The notes: a model not told the origin generated them from the letters alone. A stretch of 64,000 nt of DNA from Lachnospiraceae bacterium MD335 (GCA_000403335.2 KE159628.1:1004850-1068849), one strand, 5' to 3'; counted from the stretch's first letter, positions 34,586-43,818 are shown. Translations and numbers: made by a program.

Positions 34586-35418
34586 AAAGAAGTGAAGTGA
34601 TACAGGGCACGGAAAAGGAATTCATGGAGGTTTTCAGGCAGCTCTGCCATTCCCGGAGCGCGTGGCAGGTATGGGCGGATCTGATAAGCGCGATAGCCTG
34701 TTCCCTGAGTAATGCGGTGGACCGGACGGCAGGACATTACGGGCAGCGGGAGAAGGAATATGCGCAGTGCATACAACGCCTCGGTTCGGTTGAGGCAGTT
34801 GCAAGGATACTCGCGATTATCGTCGTTGCCTTGGAAAATAAGTCGGAGCAGGATTTCCTCGGAAAGATGTACATGAACCTGAACCTGTCAAACCATTGGC
34901 GGGGACAGTTTTTTACACCGTACGATTTGTGCAGAATGATGTCACGGGTTACCGTGGGCGGAGCCGAAAGGAAGATAGCGGAGCAGGGATACATATCCGT
35001 CTGTGATCCGGCATGCGGGGCGGGCGCGACACTGATTGCGGCTGCGAATACCATGAAAAACACAAGATATAATTTTCAGAACCACGTGCTTTTTGTAGGG
35101 CAGGATGTGGACAGGGTGGCGGGAATGATGTGCTACATACAGATGTCGCTGCTTGGATGCGCAGGATATGTCTGCATAGGGAATACATTAACAAATCCGC
35201 TGACCGGACATGTACTGTTTCCCCATGAGAATGAAGGACAGGAACTTTGGTACATGCCAATGTTTCAATCGGGTGTATGGCAGTGGAGGCGGGCGTTTAA
35301 ACTGTTGGAAAGTATGAGTGGAACCGAAACCACCGAAAAAACAGTGGAAAAAGAGCACTTTTATGTATTTTTCGATTTTGACAAAAAGGAGGTCAACTAT
35401 GGAAACGAAAGGGTTTAG
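34582..35418 (+). CDS. N-6 DNA methylase-like protein lacking the NPPY motif
   Basis: The 278-residue protein has the AdoMet motif VCDPACGAGATLIAA (about residues 129-145) of HsdM-type N-6 methylases, preceded by HWRGQFFTPYDLCRMMSRV, the usual FFTP box. Where the catalytic NPPF/Y should be, the sequence reads IGNTLTNPLTG. It also lacks a specificity partner. It may bind AdoMet without methylating, or be a divergent enzyme. The tail (about 240-278) is charged and read through a good ribosome site of the next gene. Confidence 0.75.
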   Translation: MKRSEVIQGTEKEFMEVFRQLCHSRSAWQVWADLISAIACSLSNAVDRTAGHYGQREKEYAQCIQRLGSVEAVARILAIIVVALENKSEQDFLGKMYMNLNLSNHWRGQFFTPYDLCRMMSRVTVGGAERKIAEQGYISVCDPACGAGATLIAAANTMKNTRYNFQNHVLFVGQDVDRVAGMMCYIQMSLLGCAGYVCIGNTLTNPLTGHVLFPHENEGQELWYMPMFQSGVWQWRRAFKLLESMSGTETTEKTVEKEHFYVFFDFDKKEVNYGNERV

Positions 35419-36445
35419 CGGAAATGAGATTTCCAAACGGGACAAAGAAGCTTTGCAGTCTGAAACATGGCAAAAGACCAGGGAGGCAATGAAAACAGAG
35501 GTTCAACACTTTACCTACGCGCCCGAGATTCAGCATTTTGCGACGGTAAAAGTAAATAAAAATGATAATGTTTATGGTGTTGTATGGGGAAATCTGGTCA
35601 GGGAATATCTGAAAACCGCATATTCCAAAGAAGACAAGCAGGCTGATGTTGTGTCGGACGGTATAACATATAAAATTCTGAAACGCAGGGAAGTGACGGT
35701 TTTTTACGATGCGGACGAAAATACGCTTTTCGATGTGGAGAATAAGAGGCTTGAAAAGGAATATGAGTATGTCATGCAGGAAGATAAAGCGACTGTTGGA
35801 TCAGAGAAGAGAATTGTCAATGCAGCTGAAGCTGAGGAGAAAAGTGCAGATTTGGAAAAGAAAGATGCGGATAAGGAAACTGGAGAAAATCAGGAAGAAA
35901 AATCAGAAGGGAAATCCGAAAGTGATGTACCGGCTGACAATATAGAAGTTCCTGATCCGGTATCCGTAAAGCAAATGGCGAAGGAAAAACTGGAAAAAGA
36001 GTTGAAAGCTGATAAGGATAAAACCTTTGCAGAACCTGTTATTGGATATTTGCTCAAACGCTGCGAAGATGATTTGGGACTTGCTCAGGATGTGATACAG
36101 GAGCATAAGACATGGGAAAAGTGCCTTGATTATATATATTGCAATGCAGAAAAGCAGGCTATTCATAAAAAGGCGGTTGTGCGCAGTGACATCGTATATG
36201 AATGGGCTGAGGATTACTATCGCAAAGACGATAAGGTGGAAGAGGAAAGGAAAGCCAAAGAAGCCGAAAGGCTCAGGAAAGAACGGATTGAGAGGGCTAA
36301 AAAAGTAAAATCCATGCAAAATAATTCGAAAGCGGTAACACCAAAGGAAAAATCAAATGAAGCGGCAACGCCAAAGGAAAAACCAAAAAGGAATAACATG
36401 GAAATTGAAGGGCAGCTTGACATGTTTTCACTAATGGGAATATAG
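35399..36445 (+). CDS. AcrIIA9/PcfK-like domain protein
   Basis: ATG 35399 follows AAAGGAGG; product 348 residues. The N-terminal part (GFSGNEISKRDKEALQSETW, YGVVWGNLVREYLKTAYSKE) is of unknown type. After a Lys/Glu-rich linker (about 135-185), residues about 187-285 resemble the PcfK/AcrIIA9 family: KEKLEKELKADKDKTFAEPV, YLLKRCEDDLGLAQDVIQEH, KTWEKCLDYIYCNAEKQA and DIVYEWAEDYYRKDD. AcrIIA9 proteins inhibit Cas9; PcfK proteins are named after plasmid pCF10. The next gene is pcfJ-like, the usual neighbour. Whether this copy inhibits Cas9 is not known. Confidence 0.75.
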   Translation: METKGFSGNEISKRDKEALQSETWQKTREAMKTEVQHFTYAPEIQHFATVKVNKNDNVYGVVWGNLVREYLKTAYSKEDKQADVVSDGITYKILKRREVTVFYDADENTLFDVENKRLEKEYEYVMQEDKATVGSEKRIVNAAEAEEKSADLEKKDADKETGENQEEKSEGKSESDVPADNIEVPDPVSVKQMAKEKLEKELKADKDKTFAEPVIGYLLKRCEDDLGLAQDVIQEHKTWEKCLDYIYCNAEKQAIHKKAVVRSDIVYEWAEDYYRKDDKVEEERKAKEAERLRKERIERAKKVKSMQNNSKAVTPKEKSNEAATPKEKPKRNNMEIEGQLDMFSLMGI

Positions 36446-36457
36446 GGGGCGGTGCAA

Positions 36458-38536
36458 ATGATAAAAAAAGAATTAAGGGCAGTACCGGTTCCAAAGGCGG
36501 ATATCCCAAGAATCCATGCGATGGCAGCAGAAAATGATAATATCCGTGGTGTTATCGCATCACAAAAGAAAAAGGTTGGCACAGAAGAAACGCTGATACT
36601 GAATGTGTATCAGGTAAGCGGAAAAAACAAGCAGGACATATCACTGTTATTCAGGGTATTCTGCCAAAAGGACGATTATATTACGCTTGAAACGGACTGC
36701 AATAAGTGGAGGACAGGAGCGTTATTACATCTGGTATGCAGGGACAGCGGCTGGAGTGAATACTGGTGGAATTATAATCAGTTGGAGTTCCTGACGGACA
36801 GGGATGCAAAAAGGGTTGAAAGCACGCTCCGAAAATGGAACCGCAATAACAGTGATAATGGGGAGAGGGTTGCGTTTACGCTCCTTGACCAGTACCAGCA
36901 GAATGTAAAAAAAGCTCGGATGATGAAGAGGCATAAAAAAGAAACAGACATCATTGATACTGACATGGAAAAGTTCGGGAAGCTGCCGGATGATTATCAG
37001 GATTTTATAGAGGAAACCGTGTTCAGCGATGACAATTACATTTTTTATGATACCAAGAAAAAGAGGGCTTTCTGTACCAGCTGCAAAAAAACATTCCTTT
37101 TGAAGGGCAGGCATCTTCGGCATGAAACGATAGGAATTTGGAATAACAGGAATGATGTGAAACACAACAGGACGGTCTGCTGTCCGTACTGCAATAAATT
37201 CCTCTTGGCAAAAAGTGAGGGGATGGGCAGGCAGGGCTTAATATCGGTGAAATGGAGCGTACTGGTCCAGCCATGTAACGAAGAAGTGCTGACAAGGTAT
37301 TTCTGCCATATAAAGGATTTCAGTCCTGATTTCCATAATCCCAGAATAACTACCAGTGAGGGATACCGGACAGTACACCGTGCTGACAGGTCAACGGATT
37401 ATATGTGGGCGAAGTACAGGACAACAGAAAACATACGGTGGTGCTATTACAGGGACAGGGGTTCCTCATGGTGTACTCCGGCAGAAACAGTCGCGCCAAG
37501 GAGCGTGGTAATGTACAACACGAACCTGCAGGAGGCGGTTGCTGGCACATGCATGAAATACAGTGTCCCGGATATTTTCATTGGAAATACTGAATGTGAA
37601 CGCTATTTTGATTCACCGTGGTTTATTGATAAATATTTCAATTCATACAGGAAATATCCGTTCATAGAGCAGCTCCTGAAAGTCGGGTTCTATAAAATGA
37701 CAATGGAATTTCTTGATAAAGGATATAGTAACGTAAATCTGAACCACGGGCAGAATAGCATTCTTGGAACGCTTGGCATTAACAGGAACCAGTTCAACAT
37801 GCTCCGGAGGGTTGGAAATCCGGGAATGAGGGATTTGGCGGTATTAAGATACAAACCGGATCTAAAATGGGATGAATTTGAGGATTTACGCTACATAAAA
37901 GATGACAGGTATGCAAATTATTATGAAAAATATATAGATTTAATGAGATATACCACTCTGCATAAATTACGCAGGTATATCGACAGGAACAGGATAACGT
38001 ATGCACAGGATTATTTTGACTATACGAAATGGATTGAGGAAATGGGTTATGATATGCGGAATGAGTTTAATCTGTTTCCGACGAATTTCAACAGAGTCCA
38101 TGATGAAATGTCCAGACAGTATATGAGGTTTAAGGAAAAACAGGCAAAAGAAGATGCAGAACGGTTCAACCGGATCCTTAGAAAAATGAAAAAAGAAACT
38201 ATGGAAATAGAGGCTATGAACCTTGATGTCGACGGACTGTTTGTCAGACTGCCAAATAAACTGGAAGAGCTAAAGGAAGAAGGCGAGACACTTCATCATT
38301 GTGTCGGTACATTCATGGAAAAGGTAAGCAAAGGTGAAACAATGATTTTCTTTATCCGTAAAAAAGCGGATCCGGAGAAACCATATTATACACTGGAATG
38401 GAAGGGCAGGGTTGTCCAATGCAGAGGCAGTCATAATTGTGATATGACACCGGAAGTTAAGGCATTTGTTGAAATATTCCAAATGAAGATGCTGGAGTAT
38501 GGAAATGCATCAAAGAAACAAAGAAGGGCGGGATAA
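36458..38536 (+). CDS. PcfJ domain-containing protein
   Basis: The start is ATG 36458 (GTG 36452 possible), giving 692 residues. The middle holds a zinc-ribbon-like set (FCTSCKKTFLLKGRH ... CCPYCNKFL). The C-terminal PcfJ region carries VRLPNKLEELKEEGETLHHC, VGTFMEKVSKGETMIFFIRK and YYTLEWKGRVVQCRGSHN. PcfJ proteins occur on plasmids, ICEs and phages, usually next to PcfK; their biochemical role is not established. The large size and Cys/His motifs suggest nucleic-acid binding. Confidence 0.85.
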   Translation: MIKKELRAVPVPKADIPRIHAMAAENDNIRGVIASQKKKVGTEETLILNVYQVSGKNKQDISLLFRVFCQKDDYITLETDCNKWRTGALLHLVCRDSGWSEYWWNYNQLEFLTDRDAKRVESTLRKWNRNNSDNGERVAFTLLDQYQQNVKKARMMKRHKKETDIIDTDMEKFGKLPDDYQDFIEETVFSDDNYIFYDTKKKRAFCTSCKKTFLLKGRHLRHETIGIWNNRNDVKHNRTVCCPYCNKFLLAKSEGMGRQGLISVKWSVLVQPCNEEVLTRYFCHIKDFSPDFHNPRITTSEGYRTVHRADRSTDYMWAKYRTTENIRWCYYRDRGSSWCTPAETVAPRSVVMYNTNLQEAVAGTCMKYSVPDIFIGNTECERYFDSPWFIDKYFNSYRKYPFIEQLLKVGFYKMTMEFLDKGYSNVNLNHGQNSILGTLGINRNQFNMLRRVGNPGMRDLAVLRYKPDLKWDEFEDLRYIKDDRYANYYEKYIDLMRYTTLHKLRRYIDRNRITYAQDYFDYTKWIEEMGYDMRNEFNLFPTNFNRVHDEMSRQYMRFKEKQAKEDAERFNRILRKMKKETMEIEAMNLDVDGLFVRLPNKLEELKEEGETLHHCVGTFMEKVSKGETMIFFIRKKADPEKPYYTLEWKGRVVQCRGSHNCDMTPEVKAFVEIFQMKMLEYGNASKKQRRAG

Positions 38537-38538
38537 GA

Positions 38539-38757
38539 ATGTTTAGGAATATGGCAAGAAGACCAATAGAAAAAACGGAGACCTATCTGAAATACGGGTT
38601 TGTCATTACGGAGCACAAATTCCATTACTGTCCGAAATGCAAAAGTGTGCTGAATGCGGGACCAAACCATACACCTAATTATTGCAGCAGATGTGGACAA
38701 AAAATCAATTTTTCAGGCGTTGTGTGGACAAAGGACAGGGAACTCGGATTTGGCTGA
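38539..38757 (+). CDS. Small zinc-ribbon protein
   Basis: The 72-residue product contains YCPKCKSVLNAGPNHTPNYC and SRCGQKINF, a two-CxxC zinc ribbon frequent in Clostridial phage genomes. It follows pcfJ by 2 bases. The function is unknown. Confidence 0.7.
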   Translation: MFRNMARRPIEKTETYLKYGFVITEHKFHYCPKCKSVLNAGPNHTPNYCSRCGQKINFSGVVWTKDRELGFG

Positions 38758-38771
38758 AAGGAGAAAGTTAT

Positions 38772-39836
38772 ATGAACAGGTCTAAGATCGAATGGTGCGA
38801 TCATACATGGAATCCTGTTACGGGATGCAGGCACGGCTGCCCGTATTGCTATGCGCGCCGGCTGACCGTCAGGTTTGCGGGTGATGTAAGGCTGAATAAA
38901 ATGGCGAAAAAGGATTACGGCATGGTTCCGGCAGCGGACGGAGGCGAAAATTTGTATGTATTGGACGTCCCGATGCTGAATGAAACAGAAAATCCGTTGG
39001 TGTATCCGTTTGAATTTGAACCGACGCTGCACAGATACCGAATGGGTATTCCCGGAAAACTGAAAATGGGGAATAACATTTTTGTCGGCGCCATGTCGGA
39101 CATGTTTGGAAAGTGGGTACCGGATGACTGGATTAGGGATATATTTGACGTATGCCGGAAATATCCGATACATAATTATTTGTTTTTAACTAAAAATCCT
39201 GACAGGTATATTGAGCTGTTTCTGAAAGAGCAGCTTCCGGAAAGCAGAAATATGTGGTACGGGGTGACGGTCACGGATTCCCGGCAGGCGCATACGGCGG
39301 AAGCAACACTGCAGGATTTACCCTGTACCGCGCATGCCTTCCTAAGCATTGAACCGCTTTTGGAGGATATTTCGGATGACGAAAGCATGAAAATTGTAAT
39401 CGGAAATTTTACGGACTGGGTAATTATCGGTGCGGAAACTGGAAACAGAAAAAACAGGGCTGTCCCCCAAAAAGAATGGGTGGGGAATATTGTCAGATTG
39501 TGTGATGAAATGGGAGTGCCTGTATTTATGAAAAACAGCCTGATTCCCATTGTGGGCGAAGGAAACATGCGCAGGGACTTCCCAGAAGTGCTCCGGCATT
39601 CAGAGATAAGTCCGAAAATGAAAAAGAAACTGTATGACGTGTGTGCGGAGTGCAAGGTATACATGAAAAAAAGCGACATGATTACCCTGCTTGCAAGGTC
39701 CGAACGGGGTGAGCAGCCGAAACAGTTTGGATTCATGTGCCATGACTGTTTTAAGGAATTTTGTGGCAATTACGGGCTGGACGTACCAAAACTGGCGAAA
39801 AATATTGGGGCTGTTTCCTGCGGCAATGATGTCTGA
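38772..39836 (+). CDS. DUF5131 family (phage Gp37/Gp68) protein
   Basis: ATG 38772 after AAAGGAG gives 354 residues. It begins SKIEWCDHTWNPVTGCRHGC with PYCYARRL, the C-x3-C-x2-C cluster of a radical-SAM-like fold, and continues with FVGAMSDMFGKWVP and TDWVIIGAETG-N, hallmarks of the Gp37/Gp68 family. The reaction is unknown. A C-terminal four-cysteine element (CAECKVYMKK ... MCHDCFKEFC) is an additional zinc site. Confidence 0.85.
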   Translation: MNRSKIEWCDHTWNPVTGCRHGCPYCYARRLTVRFAGDVRLNKMAKKDYGMVPAADGGENLYVLDVPMLNETENPLVYPFEFEPTLHRYRMGIPGKLKMGNNIFVGAMSDMFGKWVPDDWIRDIFDVCRKYPIHNYLFLTKNPDRYIELFLKEQLPESRNMWYGVTVTDSRQAHTAEATLQDLPCTAHAFLSIEPLLEDISDDESMKIVIGNFTDWVIIGAETGNRKNRAVPQKEWVGNIVRLCDEMGVPVFMKNSLIPIVGEGNMRRDFPEVLRHSEISPKMKKKLYDVCAECKVYMKKSDMITLLARSERGEQPKQFGFMCHDCFKEFCGNYGLDVPKLAKNIGAVSCGNDV

Positions 39837-39959
39837 ATGGAACAGGAACAAAGAGGGTTATGCGGACCATACTGCGGGAATTGCGGTACGGAATGTGTCA
39901 AGGGAAGAAAGGAAGGGCACTATGGCAAAAAGAAGAAGCTGCAGACGCACGACGGATGA
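39837..39959 (+). CDS. Tiny Cys-rich protein overlapping the next gene
   Basis: ATG 39837 directly follows the previous stop. The 40-residue frame contains CGPYCGNCGTEC, a compact four-cysteine cluster, and a basic tail (GRKEGHYGKKKKLQ). It overlaps the next gene out of frame by 38 bases. There is no strong ribosome site, so translation would depend on coupling. Confidence 0.4.
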   Translation: MEQEQRGLCGPYCGNCGTECVKGRKEGHYGKKKKLQTHDG

Positions 39960-40209
39960 GAACATTATCCATGAAAAAGCCGTGAAAATGCGGAAAATGA
40001 CGGATGAACAGCTGGTGCATTATGTTGAGGACAGGGTGGAAAAGGCGAGGAGTGAGGGATTCAACCGTGGAAAAGAGCAGGCGCGGAAACCGGTTCACGT
40101 AAGTATTTCGGATATTCTCATGGAAATTGGGAATATCCGCGGTATCGGTGTCTCGAAGCTGATTGATATTGGCGCAGTACTTAGTAAATATTTGGAGGTT
40201 GATGAGTGA
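39922..40209 (+). CDS. Hypothetical phage protein
   Basis: GGAAGGG precedes ATG 39922; product 95 residues, basic N-terminus (MAKRRSCRRTTDE), a helical centre (DEQLVHYVEDRVEKARSEGF) and ISDILMEIGNIRGIGVSKLI. An earlier in-frame ATG at 39826 exists but is poorly placed. It overlaps the sliding-clamp gene start. The family is unknown. Confidence 0.5.
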   Translation: MAKRRSCRRTTDENIIHEKAVKMRKMTDEQLVHYVEDRVEKARSEGFNRGKEQARKPVHVSISDILMEIGNIRGIGVSKLIDIGAVLSKYLEVDE

Positions 40210-41258
40210 TGAAGATACAAAAAACGGAGCTTGCGGCAAAACTGAATAAAATCAAAGGGGTTGTACCAAAGAAAGGGACAAACGCAGTCTTACATAATGT
40301 TTTGGTAAAGGATGGATATCTGATTGCCAGTGACATGGCCATGACGGTTAAGGCAAAGCTGGCGGGAGATGGGCAGGAAACCTTCCTTATTCCGGAAAGG
40401 GCATTTGACCTGATTGAAAACCTTCCCAAGGGAGAAGTGGAGTTTTCGGCGGGGCGGGATAATACCATAGAAATCAGGGCGGATAAGATAAAAAACAGTT
40501 ATGATACGATGGATCCCCTGATGTTTCCCAAAATAAATGATTTGGAGGAAGGAGAGGAGCTGACGGTAGATGCGACGGTTTTACTGGAATCCATAAAAAG
40601 AGTTGCATATGCGATACCGGCGCAGGCAACAAACAGTATCCTTACGGCAATGTATCTGTGCGCTGAGGACGGACAACTGAATTTTGTCGGAACGGATGCA
40701 CATGTACTTGCATGGGACACAGTGGCATTTGACGGAAATTTCAAACTGCTGATACCCAAAAACACGGTGGACAAGCTGAAATCGCTCGGATTATCCGGTG
40801 AGGTGCAGATCAGGCACAATAAGTCACAGGCAGTTTTTATTACAAATGAATATGAAATATATACAAGGCTCATTGAAGGGGAATACCTAAGGTATCAGGG
40901 TATGTTCAGAGAGCTCCCCATACATACGGTCGCATCAAGGGCAGGTTTACTGGATGCCATGACAAGGGCAAAGATGTGTACGGAGGAACGTTCCCCAGTC
41001 AGGTTTGACCTGCAGGGGGAACGGCTGGACCTGAGCATTAAGGACAGGACCACCGATTACCACGAAACGGTTGACCTGCAGGAATGCCTTTCAGAGCCCC
41101 TGACAATCGGTTTTGATGCGAAACTGGTACTGGAAACCTTAAAGGCTTTTGAATGTGACAATGTAGGTATTTCCTTTGACAGTCCCAAAATGCCAATGAT
41201 TATCGAGGCGGAAGACAGTGACTTTAAGGTAATCGTACTGCCGGTTGTACTTAACTAA
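40209..41258 (+). CDS. Phage DNA polymerase sliding clamp (DnaN-like)
   Basis: The 349-residue protein has the three-domain beta-clamp pattern: VPKKGTNAVLHNVLVKDGYL, LTAMYLCAEDGQLNFVGTDA, VRFDLQGERLDLSIKDRTTD and IGFDAKLVLETLKAFECDNV, ending in VLPV in the place of the usual MPMRL end. It resembles bacterial DnaN rather than T4 gp45. No DNA polymerase is encoded in this prophage, so it may recruit the host enzyme to phage DNA or replace the host clamp. Confidence 0.85.
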   Translation: MKIQKTELAAKLNKIKGVVPKKGTNAVLHNVLVKDGYLIASDMAMTVKAKLAGDGQETFLIPERAFDLIENLPKGEVEFSAGRDNTIEIRADKIKNSYDTMDPLMFPKINDLEEGEELTVDATVLLESIKRVAYAIPAQATNSILTAMYLCAEDGQLNFVGTDAHVLAWDTVAFDGNFKLLIPKNTVDKLKSLGLSGEVQIRHNKSQAVFITNEYEIYTRLIEGEYLRYQGMFRELPIHTVASRAGLLDAMTRAKMCTEERSPVRFDLQGERLDLSIKDRTTDYHETVDLQECLSEPLTIGFDAKLVLETLKAFECDNVGISFDSPKMPMIIEAEDSDFKVIVLPVVLN

Positions 41259-41343
41259 GCGCTTTTGGGTAAAGATTTATATATCACACAGTAACACGTT
41301 TACTATTTTTGGCGGTCTTACGACCGCCGGAAAGGAGATGAAA

Positions 41344-41538
41344 ATGGACCATGTTTTCATGATGGTAACAAAGGACAAATATGAGTTACCAGTAGCGGTA
41401 GCAGATACGAGAAATGAATTAGGGAAAATACTTGGAGTCAGTCCGGTTACAATAGCCAACAGCATTACAAGGGCAAGAAATAACGGTCAAAAAAGCCAAT
41501 ATATGCGTGTGGATTTTACTGATAGTGATATGGATTAA
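41344..41538 (+). CDS. Small HTH-type protein
   Basis: AAAGGAG lies 9 bases before ATG 41344. The 64-residue product carries RNELGKILGVSPVTIANSIT, a helix-turn-helix-like segment, and may be a small regulator. An upstream in-frame extension has no ribosome site. Confidence 0.6.
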   Translation: MDHVFMMVTKDKYELPVAVADTRNELGKILGVSPVTIANSITRARNNGQKSQYMRVDFTDSDMD

Positions 41539-41553
41539 AAGGAGTAATGGTTA

Positions 41554-42369
41554 ATGAAAGCAATATTGAAATATCTGGGAAGCAAGTGGTCACTGGAAGA
41601 CTGGATTGTCAGTTTTTTCCCAAAGCACCACAGCTACTTGGAACCGTTCTTTGGGAGTGGCGCGGTCCTTTTTAACAAGCCTCGTTCGAACATTGAAACC
41701 GTCAATGATTTGGACAGCAATGTGGTGAACCTGTTTGAATGCATCAGGGAAGAGCCCCGAAAGCTTGCCCAAATGATATATCTGACACCATATTCAAGGC
41801 AAGTATATGAGAGCGCATATGCGGAGCTGCCGAATGATAAGTTTGAAGCTGCCTTGAACTTTTACATAAGGCTTAATATGGGACATGGTTTCCGCACAAA
41901 TGGAGAAAAAGTCGGGTGGAAAAATGATGTACAGGGCAGGGAACGGTTGTATGCATCATGGGACTGGTGCAGTCTTCCGGAAAAAATTATGCAGGCAGCA
42001 GAACGTCTTCGGGGAGTGCAGATTGAAAACAGACCTGCATTGGATTTGATAAGTCGCTTTAATTACGAAAATGTTTTGATATACTGTGATCCGCCGTATC
42101 TTTTGAAAACGCGGCATGGAAAACAGTACCGGTGTGAAATGGATGATGACGAGCATGAAATGCTGCTCCGGCTATTGCTCCGGCATAAGGGACCTGTGCT
42201 GATAAGTGGTTATGATACGGAATTGTATCAGGATATGCTTGGAAACTGGAAAAGATACGAAGCTACATCATATTCTCAGGTCTGTTGCAAGAAGAAGGAA
42301 GTGCTTTGGATGAATTATGAACCTATGGGAAGGCAGATGGAATTTGCGGATTATGGAGGTGCGATATGA
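41554..42369 (+). CDS. dam: DNA adenine methylase (Dam/D12 class)
   Basis: The 271-residue enzyme has KYLGSKW near the start, the AdoMet motif EPFFGSGAVLF (about residues 31-41) and the catalytic CDPPY (about 178-182), in the alpha-type order of D12 class N6-adenine methylases. It should methylate adenine in a short palindrome, probably GATC, protecting phage DNA from restriction. AAAAGGAG lies upstream. It overlaps the next start by 4 bases. Confidence 0.9.
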   Translation: MKAILKYLGSKWSLEDWIVSFFPKHHSYLEPFFGSGAVLFNKPRSNIETVNDLDSNVVNLFECIREEPRKLAQMIYLTPYSRQVYESAYAELPNDKFEAALNFYIRLNMGHGFRTNGEKVGWKNDVQGRERLYASWDWCSLPEKIMQAAERLRGVQIENRPALDLISRFNYENVLIYCDPPYLLKTRHGKQYRCEMDDDEHEMLLRLLLRHKGPVLISGYDTELYQDMLGNWKRYEATSYSQVCCKKKEVLWMNYEPMGRQMEFADYGGAI

Positions 42370-42581
42370 AGAAATGTCCGAAATGTGGCAGGGAAGTTAA
42401 ACGGCTGTTGGCATTATCGAGAACTGATAATAAAACCATGATTTGTGATGAATGTGGAACTATGGAGGCGTTGGACAGTTTGACTCATAGGGGGTTATCG
42501 CCACAGGAGCGTACGAAAATTGCAGTGGAAGCGACAGGAAACAGGTGGGCAGTGGAAAACTTTAATGCTACATACTATTAG
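42366..42581 (+). CDS. Small zinc-finger protein
   Basis: The 71-residue product starts MKKCPKCGREVKRLLALSRT and has MICDECGTMEALD, a two-CxxC zinc finger. It overlaps the methylase stop (ATGA). The function is unknown. Confidence 0.65.
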   Translation: MKKCPKCGREVKRLLALSRTDNKTMICDECGTMEALDSLTHRGLSPQERTKIAVEATGNRWAVENFNATYY

Positions 42582-42593
42582 AGGATAGTAATC

Positions 42594-42944
42594 GTGAAAG
42601 GACAAATGGATTTATACGATTTTATGAAAAAACCGCAAGTGCAGCAGACAGAAAAAAAGTACAAAATATCTAAGCAGCTTCTGTACGAGCTCGATAATCC
42701 TGTAATAGAATGTGTAAATTGTGTATGTCATTACTGTGTGAATAATGTTGAAGAGTTGTGGCATACGGTCAGACCGGATGAGGTAATTGAATCTTGTTTC
42801 AACTGCGATGAATGCTATGAGTATACTAGAGATTGCAGGCATCGGGGAATGATAAAAGAGCACTGCGATAAGTTTGTCCTATCAGATTATGGGGCGGAAC
42901 AGAACAGGAAGAAGATAAAAACGATCCAAAGGAATACGACATGA
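42594..42944 (+). CDS. Cys-rich hypothetical protein
   Basis: GTG 42594 gives 116 residues with nine cysteines: VNCVCHYCVNN, CFNCDECYEYTRDCRHR and EHCDKF. The spacing suggests two metal sites. It begins MKGQMDLYDFM, a start seen in several phage Cys-rich proteins. It overlaps the next small gene (ATGA). Confidence 0.6.
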   Translation: MKGQMDLYDFMKKPQVQQTEKKYKISKQLLYELDNPVIECVNCVCHYCVNNVEELWHTVRPDEVIESCFNCDECYEYTRDCRHRGMIKEHCDKFVLSDYGAEQNRKKIKTIQRNTT

Positions 42945-43060
42945 AATGGAAACAGGTAGGGGTATTAGAAAGGATTAAAAATATGACAAAATGGCAGATT
43001 TTTTGGACAGTAGCGACACTATTGGCATCAATTACAGCTATAGGGGCTGTAGACGGTTAA
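42941..43060 (+). CDS. Very small membrane peptide
   Basis: The 39-residue frame overlaps the previous stop and contains one membrane helix (MTKWQIFWTVATLLASITAI). No independent ribosome site is obvious, but ATGA coupling is plausible. An internal ATG at 42983 would give the helix alone. Confidence 0.45.
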   Translation: MKWKQVGVLERIKNMTKWQIFWTVATLLASITAIGAVDG

Positions 43061-43109
43061 AACTTTTTAGCGAAAAACCAGGGAAAGATGCATTTACGGA
43101 GGTATAAAG

Positions 43110-43808
43110 ATGACAGATGCGGAGGAAACAAAACGGCAGAAGGCAAGGCTGATGAGGTATAAAAAACCGATAGTAAAAGATTTAAACTTACAGACCATCC
43201 GTGACAGGTTATACGATATACGGGAGGAATGCGAAAGCGTCCACTGGTATGTTGACACGGATGATGAAACATTGGTGAACGCTTTGGACGGAAATGAGGA
43301 CGAGGCATATGAATTCAAAATGATGTTTAGCGATTTATGCGCTGAGTGTGAAAGAATGTATTGTGATTTGAATCAGGAATGGATGCCGGACTGTTTTGAT
43401 AGCTTTTTCGTGGGAATTGGGGCAGGCGAGGACTTTGGAGGGCTTTTGGGATACGATTCCTATGAGCAGGATTATTTTGGACTGTCATGTACGGACGCAT
43501 TCGCGGAAGATGAAAGCAGAAAATCGCTTAAACGTCTCACAAAAGATGAACTGATAGCCGCATCAAGACAGTGCTTCCGGATATACCAGTCGTTTGTGGC
43601 GCTGATATACCGGTACGACTGCCTGAAAGCGGCGATGGATATCCTGAAAGATGGAAATATCGGATACATACAGATGGTCAGACAGATCGGGGAAACATAC
43701 GAAAAAGCTGACAGGGAATCGAATGGATTCCGCTATGATTTCGTGAAGGAAGTAAAAGAACTGGACAGGCTTATAAGCAACATGCCGCAGGAGGCATGGA
43801 TACAGTAA
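43110..43808 (+). CDS. Hypothetical phage protein
   Basis: ACGGAGG precedes ATG 43110; product 232 residues, acidic and helical (IRDRLYDIREECESVHWYVD, YEFKMMFSDLCAECERMYCD, DFGGLLGYDSYEQDYF). The family is unknown to me. It lies in the middle of the early operon. Confidence 0.65.
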   Translation: MTDAEETKRQKARLMRYKKPIVKDLNLQTIRDRLYDIREECESVHWYVDTDDETLVNALDGNEDEAYEFKMMFSDLCAECERMYCDLNQEWMPDCFDSFFVGIGAGEDFGGLLGYDSYEQDYFGLSCTDAFAEDESRKSLKRLTKDELIAASRQCFRIYQSFVALIYRYDCLKAAMDILKDGNIGYIQMVRQIGETYEKADRESNGFRYDFVKEVKELDRLISNMPQEAWIQ

Positions 43809-43818
43809 GGGGGAAATT

